Source of the DNA: CAZNFR01 sp964572225 | GTDB lineage: Bacteria; Bacteroidota; Bacteroidia; Bacteroidales; GCA-2748055 | Assembly: GCA_964572225.1 (NCBI GenBank) | Contig: CAZNFR010000135.1 | Coordinates: forward strand, 1-6,839 | DNA length: 6,839 bases | Direction of reading: 5' to 3' | Part shown: positions 1 to 6,030 of the stretch, piece by piece | How the letters are laid out: every line of letters starts with the position of its first letter | How positions within the stretch are numbered: position 1 is the first letter of the stretch | Program-made: the position numbers and the translations under genes | Notes under the pieces: model-generated | The model's database searches: none | What the model saw: only the letters and a program-made list of their open reading frames with translations | What the model was told of the DNA's origin: nothing

Positions 1-212
1 CTGAATTCTCCCTCGGTTACATGAGCCTCAAGATGATGAGCATAAGGCTCACCCGGAATGGTATCAAGTCTGATAAGAATCTTGCCGAAATGCACATCTA
101 TCTCAGTCTCCCCGTGACTTACCGCAAATTCATAATTATGCAGAACGCGGTTATAATCACCTGCATCGTGGATTAGGCATGAAAAAGATATCTCAGGAAT
201 CTCCCGGGTCAT
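1..212 (-). CDS. Hypothetical protein, N-terminal 70 residues only (runs off the window)
   Basis: An open frame starts with ATG at 212 and stays open to base 1, giving 70 codons plus two bases. The start is fixed: an in-frame TGA lies two codons upstream (216-218), so no longer form is possible. The fragment begins MTREIPEISFSCLIHDAG and has no signal peptide or membrane segment, which suggests a cytoplasmic protein. It is rich in His (7 of 70 residues) and in acidic residues, with alternating hydrophobic stretches such as FGKILIRLDTIP that look like beta strands. I recognise no family and assign no function. It lies in the same direction as, and 215 bp beyond, the TonB-dependent receptor gene, with the repeat tract between them, so it probably has its own promoter. 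That it is a real gene is supported by the sustained frame and ordinary codon use; the evidence is limited by its short visible length. Confidence 0.6.
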   Translation of the reverse strand, partial: MTREIPEISFSCLIHDAGDYNRVLHNYEFAVSHGETEIDVHFGKILIRLDTIPGEPYAHHLEAHVTEGEF

Positions 213-303
213 AAATCAATCTTCAGTTAACAATTCAGCCGGATAAAGGCAATCTAAATTAGGGATAATAGGACGGGGCTATGTGGAAGGATATCCCAAT
301 TGA

Positions 304-364
304 GGGGAATTTGGGGATTTGGGGATGGGAAGAATGGGGATCCGGAGATTTGGGGATCCCGGGG
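304..364 (+). repeat. Degenerate G-rich octamer-like tract (TTTGGGGA type)
   Basis: Runs of four G occur on the plus strand at 304-307, 313-316, 321-324, 336-339, 352-355 and 361-364. Two exact copies of ATTTGGGG sit at 309-324, and the remaining copies are diverged and irregularly spaced. GGGGATCCC is directly repeated at 352-360 and 361-369. The tract has enough G runs for an intramolecular quadruplex on the plus strand. It abuts the CCCCTAAA array, where the G-rich strand switches to minus, so the two halves can also pair imperfectly as a hairpin. It lies wholly between genes. What it does is unknown; a replication-slippage repeat, a transcript-end structure and a nucleoid-protein site are all open. 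Confidence 0.75.
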
Positions 365-366
365 AT

Positions 367-414
367 CCCCTAAACCCCTAAACCCCTAAACCCCTAAACC
401 CCTAAACCCCTAAA
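367..414. repeat. Six perfect tandem copies of CCCCTAAA (TTTAGGGG on the minus strand), telomere-like
   Basis: Copies occupy 367-374, 375-382, 383-390, 391-398, 399-406 and 407-414, with no mismatch in 48 bp. The minus strand therefore carries six GGGG runs separated by TTTA, the classic geometry for an intramolecular G-quadruplex. In the minus-strand transcript this would lie just beyond the stop codon of the TonB-dependent receptor (428-430). A further TTTAGGG on the opposite strand at 427-433 forms a 7-bp inverted repeat with the CCCTAAA at 408-414, with a 12-nt loop. Perfect short tandem arrays are prone to slippage, so copy number may vary between strains. There are no spacers, so this is not a CRISPR. 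The function is unknown. Confidence 0.9.
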
Positions 415-427
415 CATAAATAGGGAT

Positions 428-2416
428 TTAGGGATAGGTAAACCGCAAGGCTGCGCGGAAATTACGGCCTCGGGCGGGGTATCCTTCAGCATAGAGGTAA
501 TCCACATCCAGAAGATTCTGAACAGACAAATCCAGGGTAAGAAAGGAGTTAAGCTTGAATTTTACATTCATATTCGTCAACCCAAACCCATCGGTAAAAA
601 AAGAACCATCCGAATAGGAAGCCCTTTCCGAGAAATATGTGTAGCGAAGGTTAAGATACAAGCCTTTGAACACCCTCCCTTCGCATAAGATCCCCATGCT
701 ATGCTCGGGAATGTCAATATATTCAAATTCAGGACTATCAGGATTGTTAAGTTGAAGGTATCCATAATCAAGAACTATCCGGTAACGATCGTTGGGAATT
801 ATCTCAAAATTTATGTCCGCCCCATAGCTGTTTGTCCTTTCGATATTACGGTATTGTAATAATTCCGGATCTACATTTACATAACTGATCCTGTCCCGGC
901 TATGGGAATAAAACACTTCCGACTGTAAATTGAATATTCCGTGGGAGATTTTTCCTCCCAGAATAAAATGCCAGGCTTTCTCTGACCCGAGTTCGGGATT
1001 GGGAAGACTTCTGCCCAAACGGTAGGAGTACCTTTCCTTCAGAGTCGCGAATCTCGAATTCATCGAATGTGCGATCCAGATGCCAACCCGTTCTGAAGGA
1101 ATATAATATGTCCCTAAACGGTAATTCAATACAGCATCGCCGGATGAGGGCATATTCCCGATCGAATCGGATGACGAGAAATACTCTTCTGCACCCGTAT
1201 TGTTTCGATAATTTAGAGACAAACCCCCTACCAGAGTAAAAGACTCTTTTGCTTCAAATTTGTTTTCCAGTGCCACCGAACCGGTATTATCCGAAAAGTT
1301 AAGGAAAGGAAGACCCGTATCTCCCTGCTCACTATGGATGTCCCGCTTGAAATGAATAGCAAGTCCGGCCGTATTTCTTCCCAACGAACGGTTGGTCAGC
1401 TGTATCGATCCCCCATAGCTTTCGTCATCATAAATGCTGCTGAAGGCATACCGGAACTCCTGACTGCTGTAGGTGGAATCGTCGTACGACTCCAGGAGGT
1501 TGTAAAAGGAATCATAATAAAGCCTGGCAATCAGCGTATTATTCGCGTTAATACGGGTAGATGAATTGAAATACAAACTGCTTTTGTCCCACTCCGGCAT
1601 TTTCCACCAGCGTTGCTGCTGAATAACCCCGTCGTATACAGGTATGCCCTTTGAACCGTCCTGCCTCAGAAAAGTAATCACGTACTTATCCTCCCCTGCG
1701 GGAGTGAATCCAAACCTCAGATTCACACTTCGGTCCTCTTCAAACGAATTGCCCCTGTTGCCTCCTGCTTCCGAAACCTGGGGGTCAAAACGCCTGGAGA
1801 GATCCCACTTATCAAGATTGTAATTGGAAAAGGAAGTCTGAAGAAAAAACCTTTTCCCGGCCGAGCCCACGGTAATGTTTTCCATATGCCCGTTATAGCC
1901 CTTATTGCCTGCAATTGCACCGGCAGAGGCATCGGCCTGGAATTTTCGGGTCGGGACAGAGGTGACAAGGTTGATGGATCCTCCCATGGTATTCGGTCCG
2001 TAAAGCAGGGATGTAAACCCTTTCGAAACGCTTATTTTCCGGTAATCCCATGAAAGAAACCGGGAAAGGTCAATACTCCCGTCGTAGGAAATATAAACCG
2101 GGATACCATCGATCAACAGAGGTACCTGTCTGCTGTCAAATCCCCTTACCAGAACGGAGTTTTCATTTCTTGATCCGGTATGGCTAAAGATGATGCCGGG
2201 AAATTCCGAAACCGTCCTGGCCAGGTCCGTATGATTTAGCTTACGGATCTCTTCCCGGGATAGCTCAGAGGTGCCGGGCAGCTTTCTGTCCTCAAAAATA
2301 CTGACCTCACCAAGTTCAAAAACCCTGAACAGAGTATCGTTTTCGGATTCCTGCGCAAGGCCGGGCATAAAGGATAATGAAAAACATATCAGAAAACTGC
2401 TGGGGATCTTTTTCAT
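428..2416 (-). CDS. TonB-dependent outer-membrane receptor, small (non-SusC) type
   Basis: This encodes a 662-residue outer-membrane beta-barrel importer powered by TonB-ExbB-ExbD. Residues 1-21 form a signal peptide (basic MKK, hydrophobic core, cleavage near GLA/Q). FELGEVSIF at 33-41 is a plausible TonB box. The plug domain spans about 44-155, with RGFDSRQVPLLIDGIPV at 91-107 and LLYGPNTMGGSINLVT at 138-153. The remainder is a barrel rich in aromatic, alternating strands. It ends with the family-typical NLLDVDYLYAEGYPARGRNF segment and a beta-signal-like terminal strand. At 662 residues, and with no N-terminal carboxypeptidase-D-like domain or SusD neighbour, it resembles siderophore, cobalamin or metal receptors rather than SusC. 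The substrate cannot be read from sequence. It starts 40 bp after the dehydrogenase stop and may be co-transcribed with it. The ATG at 2416 has no Shine-Dalgarno sequence. One oddity is a single Pro after the canonical terminal Tyr, encoded by repeat-like DNA. Confidence 0.95.
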   Translation of the reverse strand: MKKIPSSFLICFSLSFMPGLAQESENDTLFRVFELGEVSIFEDRKLPGTSELSREEIRKLNHTDLARTVSEFPGIIFSHTGSRNENSVLVRGFDSRQVPLLIDGIPVYISYDGSIDLSRFLSWDYRKISVSKGFTSLLYGPNTMGGSINLVTSVPTRKFQADASAGAIAGNKGYNGHMENITVGSAGKRFFLQTSFSNYNLDKWDLSRRFDPQVSEAGGNRGNSFEEDRSVNLRFGFTPAGEDKYVITFLRQDGSKGIPVYDGVIQQQRWWKMPEWDKSSLYFNSSTRINANNTLIARLYYDSFYNLLESYDDSTYSSQEFRYAFSSIYDDESYGGSIQLTNRSLGRNTAGLAIHFKRDIHSEQGDTGLPFLNFSDNTGSVALENKFEAKESFTLVGGLSLNYRNNTGAEEYFSSSDSIGNMPSSGDAVLNYRLGTYYIPSERVGIWIAHSMNSRFATLKERYSYRLGRSLPNPELGSEKAWHFILGGKISHGIFNLQSEVFYSHSRDRISYVNVDPELLQYRNIERTNSYGADINFEIIPNDRYRIVLDYGYLQLNNPDSPEFEYIDIPEHSMGILCEGRVFKGLYLNLRYTYFSERASYSDGSFFTDGFGLTNMNVKFKLNSFLTLDLSVQNLLDVDYLYAEGYPARGRNFRAALRFTYP

Positions 2417-2429
2417 ATTAATATTCTAA

Positions 2430-2443
2430 TTCTATAGATAGAA
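2430..2443. promoter_or_regulatory. Short inverted repeat upstream of the TonB-dependent receptor start (possible operator)
   Basis: TTCTAT-AG-ATAGAA is a perfect 6-bp inverted repeat with a 2-bp centre. It lies 13 bp upstream of the receptor ATG, inside the 40-bp gap after the dehydrogenase gene. ATTCTA is also repeated in tandem at 2423-2434. The site could bind a dimeric regulator, for example one controlling metal uptake, but it does not match a standard Fur box. In AT-rich DNA such a small palindrome may arise by chance. Confidence 0.25.
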
Positions 2444-2456
2444 ATGGATATCGCGT

Positions 2457-3503
2457 CTAAGGAATTCTGAGCAGGATCTTCAGATGTTTTTCGGGTTCCT
2501 TGTCAAGAAGTTGAAATGCCTTATCTGCTTCATCCATCTCCATAACGGAGGTGATCATGGCATGAGGATTAAGGTCTCCCGATTCCAGGGCGCGGATCGC
2601 TTCGCTGAATTCACCGTGTGAAACTCTGGAGGCGATGATCCTGGCTTCTTTCCAGATCAATTCTTTCATAAGCAGATCCACCGGCTCATCCCCCAATCCG
2701 AGTACACAAACCCTTCCGCCGCCACGTATCACCTGCACACAGCTTCTGACGGGATTATACAAGCCGGCTACTTCATGAAAATGGCCCACTGCCTCGAAAG
2801 CCAGATCGGCCCCTTTGCCTTCGGTAAGATCCAGGATCCGACGGTAAGGTTCCGGTTCGTTTAGGTTTACAATTTCTATATCCGGAAAGGCTGTTTTTGC
2901 CATTTCAAGCCGGGGTTGAAGGATATCAGCCATGATGATCCTCCCGGAAGTCAGGGTTTTAGCTGCATGCAGAATAGCCTGTCCCACCTTCCCTGCACCC
3001 CAGATCACCACCGATTCATCCTTTTGGAGTCCGGCCCGGGAAGAAGCGTGAAAACCAATGGAAAGAAGTTCAACGAGAGCTGCATATTCAGGTTTCACAT
3101 TTTCCGGGATATGGTAAAGCATCTTTTCAGGTACCGCAAGGTATTGGGCAAATCCTCCATCCATATCTATTCCCGTGAGCTTTAATGATGTGCAGGCAGG
3201 GTAATGTTTACGGGCGCAGGCTGCACATTTACCACAAGGAATGATGGGGTCCACCGTTACCTTATCATCCTCTTTCCAATCGGTGATACCCTCCCCGACG
3301 GAGGCAACATAGCCTGCAAACTCATGACCGGGGATCAGGGGGACCCGGGTGCGGGGATGAAACTCCCCTTTGTAGATATGCTGATCGGAACCGCAAATGC
3401 TTGCATATTCGACCTTAACAAGCACCTCACCCCTGCCTGCCACAGGATCCTTAACTTCCGAGGGAACAATTTTCCCATACTCTTTCAAAACGGCTGCCTT
3501 CAT
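2457..3503 (-). CDS. Zinc-dependent medium-chain dehydrogenase (sorbitol/threonine dehydrogenase-like)
   Basis: This is a 348-residue, cytoplasmic, NAD(P)-dependent oxidoreductase of the zinc MDR family that interconverts an alcohol or polyol and a ketone or aldehyde. The GroES-like catalytic domain holds the zinc ligands C37 (ICGSD) and H60-E61 (PGHEFAG). The structural-zinc loop carries C90, C93, C96 and C104 in CGKCAACARKHYPAC. E145 probably supplies a further catalytic-zinc contact; here it is followed by Leu, not the Pro of the common EPL motif. The Rossmann fold begins at GAGKVG (169-174), and D193 at the end of the second strand suggests a preference for NAD over NADP. ATG at 3503 was chosen because the protein then begins MKAAVLKEYG, typical of the family; a longer frame would need a TTG at 3671 and adds unrelated sequence. 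Length is normal. The exact substrate is unknown; a sugar alcohol, threonine-like or sugar hydroxyl are candidates. The gene lies between the sulfatase and the receptor. Confidence 0.93.
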   Translation of the reverse strand: MKAAVLKEYGKIVPSEVKDPVAGRGEVLVKVEYASICGSDQHIYKGEFHPRTRVPLIPGHEFAGYVASVGEGITDWKEDDKVTVDPIIPCGKCAACARKHYPACTSLKLTGIDMDGGFAQYLAVPEKMLYHIPENVKPEYAALVELLSIGFHASSRAGLQKDESVVIWGAGKVGQAILHAAKTLTSGRIIMADILQPRLEMAKTAFPDIEIVNLNEPEPYRRILDLTEGKGADLAFEAVGHFHEVAGLYNPVRSCVQVIRGGGRVCVLGLGDEPVDLLMKELIWKEARIIASRVSHGEFSEAIRALESGDLNPHAMITSVMEMDEADKAFQLLDKEPEKHLKILLRIP

Positions 3504-3682
3504 ACATTCTATTTTTTTAATCCGGTGTAAACAGAAGTTGGTTAATAAATCTGATCCGGAAAAAGGGTAAACCTTTGTGGTAATGAGGGTAATGACTGAC
3601 CAGGTTTCGTTCGGAAAGGGACTTACCCCGGGCCAGGGTATCCGGGAGATTAACCCCTGGGAATCCGACAAGTAACCGGTTA

Positions 3683-5107
3683 TTATTCAAACTTGTAGAA
3701 TTCGGGGCCATACGTATTAATAAGGAAATCGTAATGGGACTTGTCTGCATTCGACTTGACCGGGATCATGGGAGGAAGTTCCCCCATGGCATTTTTCATG
3801 GAATCCATTTCGGCCAGCATTTCCTTCAGTTTATCAGGATATACTTCGGCCAGATTGTTTTTTTCTCCCGGATCGTCTTTAAGGTTGATGAGCAAAACAG
3901 GATGCGGTCCCACATGTTTCTTCCAGTTTAAATAAGCTGATCCGGGATAGGCTTTTTTAACTTTCCAGTCTCCATGCCGGTAACATTCCAGATTTTGTCC
4001 GTCGTAATACAACCACTGATCACCCTTGCGTTCCCCTTCTCCTTCCAGCACCGGCAGGATATTCTCACCGTCCAGGACCAATCCTTCAGGAATTTCGGCA
4101 CCGGCTGCAGCAGCAATGGTAGGAAACCAGTCGCACATCACTGCCAGATCGTTGTAAACAGTTCCTTCCGGAATCACTTTGGGCCACATGGCGAGAGTGG
4201 GGACCCTGACTCCTCCTTCGAAAGTATACATTTTTCCTTCCCTAAGAGGACCTGCTGAACCTCCATGATCCCTCATTACCAGCCAGGGACCATTATCACT
4301 GGAGAAGATGAGCAATGTATTTTCCTTTATTCCATGATCTTCCAGTGTTCTCATAATTTCACCCACACTCCAGTCCAGCTCCTGTATTACATCCCCGTAA
4401 AGCCCCCTTTCGGAAGTACCAAGGAAATCTTCCGATGCATATATCGGTACATGGGGCATGGAATGCGCAAGATAAAGGAAGAAAGGTTCGTCTTTGTGGC
4501 GGTTAATAAAATCAACCGATTTCTCGGTATAGGTTTTGGTAGTATACGTTTGATCTACATCGAAATCAACAACATCGTTACCCTCCATATAGACCACGCT
4601 TTCCATATCATTGCTGTAGGGTATCCCGAAATATTCATCAAATCCGCGTTGGAGGGGGAGATATTTCTCCCGGTGACCGAGGTGCCATTTTCCGACGATT
4701 CCGGTGGCATAGCCTTCTTCTTTGAGGACCTCTGCGATGGTGGTTTCTTCAACGGGCATACCCGTATAACTTTCCGGGAAATAGACTCCGTGTACCCCCA
4801 TTCGCTGGGGCATTCTCCCTGTCATTAAAGCAGCCCTTGAAGGCGAACAAACGGGGGAGGCACTGTAAAACTCAGTGAATTGAATCCCCTGTGAGGCGAT
4901 GGCATCAATATTCGGAGTAGAAATATCGGTGGCACCAAAGTACCCGAGGTCACCATATCCGAGATCGTCGCAATAAACAATGACGACATTGGGTTTGTCC
5001 TTACCCGAGGCGGAATCGGAATTCCCGGATTCTGACTGATTACATCCGCTGAACAAAAGGGCCGGAAGGGTTAATCCAAGGGTGGTAAATTTTGATGTAG
5101 AGATCAT
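3683..5107 (-). CDS. Lipoprotein sulfatase, arylsulfatase A-like (family S1)
   Basis: This 474-residue formylglycine sulfatase hydrolyses a sulfate ester, probably in the periplasm or at the cell surface. A lipoprotein signal ends in LLFSGC, with C22 as the likely lipidated residue, followed by a Ser/Gly/Asp-rich linker to about residue 38. Catalytic features are complete: D47-D48 in the first strand (calcium ligands), C87 in CSPSR, which is oxidised to formylglycine, with R91, GKWHLG at 139-144, HSMPH at 215-219, SSDNG at 269-273 (calcium ligands D271 and N272) and K292 before FEGGVRVP. The stretch from MTGRMPQRMG through GIPYSND closely resembles human arylsulfatase A. The target could be a sulfated sugar, glycolipid or small aromatic ester; sequence alone does not decide. 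Cys-type sulfatases need a maturase (anaerobic SME or FGE), and none is present here. The gene starts 62 bp after the HTATIP2-like gene; 179 bp separate it from the dehydrogenase. Length is normal and the gene looks intact. Confidence 0.95.
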   Translation of the reverse strand: MISTSKFTTLGLTLPALLFSGCNQSESGNSDSASGKDKPNVVIVYCDDLGYGDLGYFGATDISTPNIDAIASQGIQFTEFYSASPVCSPSRAALMTGRMPQRMGVHGVYFPESYTGMPVEETTIAEVLKEEGYATGIVGKWHLGHREKYLPLQRGFDEYFGIPYSNDMESVVYMEGNDVVDFDVDQTYTTKTYTEKSVDFINRHKDEPFFLYLAHSMPHVPIYASEDFLGTSERGLYGDVIQELDWSVGEIMRTLEDHGIKENTLLIFSSDNGPWLVMRDHGGSAGPLREGKMYTFEGGVRVPTLAMWPKVIPEGTVYNDLAVMCDWFPTIAAAAGAEIPEGLVLDGENILPVLEGEGERKGDQWLYYDGQNLECYRHGDWKVKKAYPGSAYLNWKKHVGPHPVLLINLKDDPGEKNNLAEVYPDKLKEMLAEMDSMKNAMGELPPMIPVKSNADKSHYDFLINTYGPEFYKFE

Positions 5108-5115
5108 AGTGGTTT

Positions 5116-5156
5116 TCTTTTGGTTGCTAAAAACGGCAATTTAATGATCTTTTGGT
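5116..5156. repeat. Pair of 9-bp direct repeats (TCTTTTGGT) upstream of the sulfatase
   Basis: TCTTTTGGT occurs exactly at 5116-5124 and 5148-5156, which reads ACCAAAAGA on the coding strand. The two copies are 32 bp apart start to start, about three helical turns, so a regulator could bind both on the same DNA face. The nearer copy lies 8 bp from the sulfatase ATG and the further one lies near the candidate promoter elements. This arrangement is suggestive of an operator, but two 9-mers in an AT-rich leader may be coincidental. Confidence 0.3.
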
Positions 5157-5166
5157 GAATACCAAG
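5136..5166 (-). promoter_or_regulatory. Weak Bacteroidota-type promoter candidate for the sulfatase gene
   Basis: On the minus strand CTTG (5166-5163) is followed after 19 bp by TAAATTGC (5143-5136). The Bacteroides sigma consensus is TTTG, 19-21 bp, then TAnnTTTG, so the fit is partial with correct spacing. The predicted transcript would start roughly 20-25 nt before the sulfatase ATG at 5107. It would give the sulfatase its own promoter, separate from the upstream HTATIP2-like gene. The match is imperfect and could be chance. Confidence 0.22.
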
Positions 5167-5169
5167 GTA

Positions 5170-5838
5170 TCAGGCCAGGCTCTTCATATCGCGGTAATGG
5201 TAAATTTTTATCCCATCAACAGAGCGATGGCTTGCATTCACCATTGCCCGGGCCACATCGGAAGCTTTGATGGATCGGATTTTTGAAGGAAAAACAGAAT
5301 CGATTGCCGGAAAAATATACTGACCCAGCAATTCTCCAAACCGGAATTCCTTCCGTTTACCTAAGAGTAATGAAGGACGGAAAATGGAAATGGCGGGAAT
5401 CTGAATCTCCTTCATCCTGTCCTCCACTTCCCCTTTCAGGCGGCTGTAAAAAACCCTGCTCTTTGAATTGGCTCCAATAGCCGATACAAGCAAAAAATGC
5501 CTGCACCCGGATATTTCGGCAAATTTTGCGGCATTCACGGGAATATCCACATCCACTCTACGATACAGTTCCTTGTCTCCCTTCACATTTTTTGTTGTTG
5601 TACCCACGGAACAAAAAACAACCTCCCCTTTTTCCATGGCTTTTCGAAATGACTCATGATCGTTAAAATCCAGTTTAATTACCTCAAGCCGGGGATGATC
5701 CATCTCCAATTCTCGTCTTACCAGGATCCTGACCTTTGCGTAGCAGGGGTCCTCCAGAAGGTAATTAAGCAGATAGCTTCCTATCAGTCCGCTGGAGCCT
5801 ATAAGCACAGCGGTCTTTCCTTTTTCATTTGTATCCAT
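5170..5838 (-). CDS. Atypical short-chain dehydrogenase, HTATIP2/TIP30-like NAD(P)H-binding protein
   Basis: This encodes a 222-residue cytoplasmic Rossmann-fold protein with no signal peptide. Counting from the ATG at 5838, the nucleotide-binding loop GSSGLIG sits at 14-20, and R41-R42 after the second strand (ILVRR) could favour NADPH. FCSVGTT follows at 75-81. S119 (VSAIGAN) and Y131-x-x-x-K135 (FYSRLKGEVE) form an SDR-type active site. IFRPSLLLGKR around residues 152-162 is typical of the HTATIP2/TIP30 branch of atypical SDRs, which this sequence follows closely. The substrate is unknown; bacterial members are usually annotated only as NAD(P)H-binding oxidoreductases. ATG at 5838 is preferred to the in-frame TTG two codons upstream. 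It is the first gene of the minus-strand run, divergent from the histidine kinase with 192 bp between, and it ends 62 bp before the sulfatase, so the two may be co-transcribed. Confidence 0.9.
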   Translation of the reverse strand: MDTNEKGKTAVLIGSSGLIGSYLLNYLLEDPCYAKVRILVRRELEMDHPRLEVIKLDFNDHESFRKAMEKGEVVFCSVGTTTKNVKGDKELYRRVDVDIPVNAAKFAEISGCRHFLLVSAIGANSKSRVFYSRLKGEVEDRMKEIQIPAISIFRPSLLLGKRKEFRFGELLGQYIFPAIDSVFPSKIRSIKASDVARAMVNASHRSVDGIKIYHYRDMKSLA

Positions 5839-5841
5839 AAT

Positions 5842-5877
5842 CAAGTTTTTACGATTCCTGACTGCAAGTTACGATTC
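5842..5877. repeat. Imperfect direct repeat just upstream of the HTATIP2-like gene
   Basis: TTACGATTC occurs exactly at 5849-5857 and 5869-5877. Each copy is preceded by CAAGTT, so the full unit is CAAGTT(TTT)ACGATTC with three extra T in the copy nearer the gene. The pair covers the region 4 to 39 bp upstream of the ATG at 5838, where a promoter or operator would be expected. It could be a two-site operator or a local duplication. I see no clear promoter consensus overlapping it. Confidence 0.4.
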
Positions 5878-5982
5878 GCAAACGAGTATATCCCATTGGG
5901 CAGGTTTTTATTTCAGTTCAATCATACACTCCTTTTCTTTGATCAGAAATTCACCCGTGCGCACTAAAAAAAAGTGTGGATT

Positions 5983-6016
5983 TTCGGGTTAAGGGACTTT
6001 AGGAATAGTAACTTCG
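5983..6016 (+). promoter_or_regulatory. Weak promoter candidate for the histidine kinase
   Basis: TTCG (5983-5986) and TAACTTCG (6009-6016) resemble the Bacteroidota -33 TTTG and -7 TAnnTTTG elements, each with one mismatch. The spacing of 22 bp is slightly above the usual 19-21. Transcription would then start about 10 nt before the ATG at 6031, giving a very short leader. The support is modest. Confidence 0.2.
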
Positions 6017-6030
6017 TAAATGAACTTGTC

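Noticed and set aside
367..414. CRISPR array
   Set aside because: The units are 8 bp with no spacers, so this is a simple tandem repeat.
428..2416. SusC-type polysaccharide importer
   Set aside because: The protein is about 660 residues, lacks the N-terminal extension domain and has no SusD gene beside it.
3633..3660. Terminator after the sulfatase
   Set aside because: CCAGGG and CCCTGG could form a 6-bp stem with a 16-nt loop, but no T run follows on the minus strand, so an intrinsic terminator is not supported.
3504..3671. N-terminal extension of the zinc dehydrogenase by 56 residues
   Set aside because: It needs a TTG start, and the added residues do not resemble the family, whose members begin at MKAAVLKEYG. 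The internal ATG at 3503 gives normal length.
4265..4828. Plus-strand open frame of 187 codons
   Set aside because: It lies wholly antisense to the intact sulfatase, across its conserved catalytic region, and its translation resembles no family.
5152..5165. Hairpin TTGGT-GAAT-ACCAA after the HTATIP2-like gene
   Set aside because: The stem is only 5 bp, without a T run; too weak to call a terminator.
5839..5844. TTG start two codons before the HTATIP2-like gene
   Set aside because: The ATG at 5838 is a stronger start and already leaves a normal lead-in to the first beta strand.
5957..5978. GTGCGCAC palindrome beside an A8 run in the divergent region
   Set aside because: It could form short stems, but it lies downstream of no gene in either direction, and an 8-bp palindrome with an A tract is not specific enough to name.
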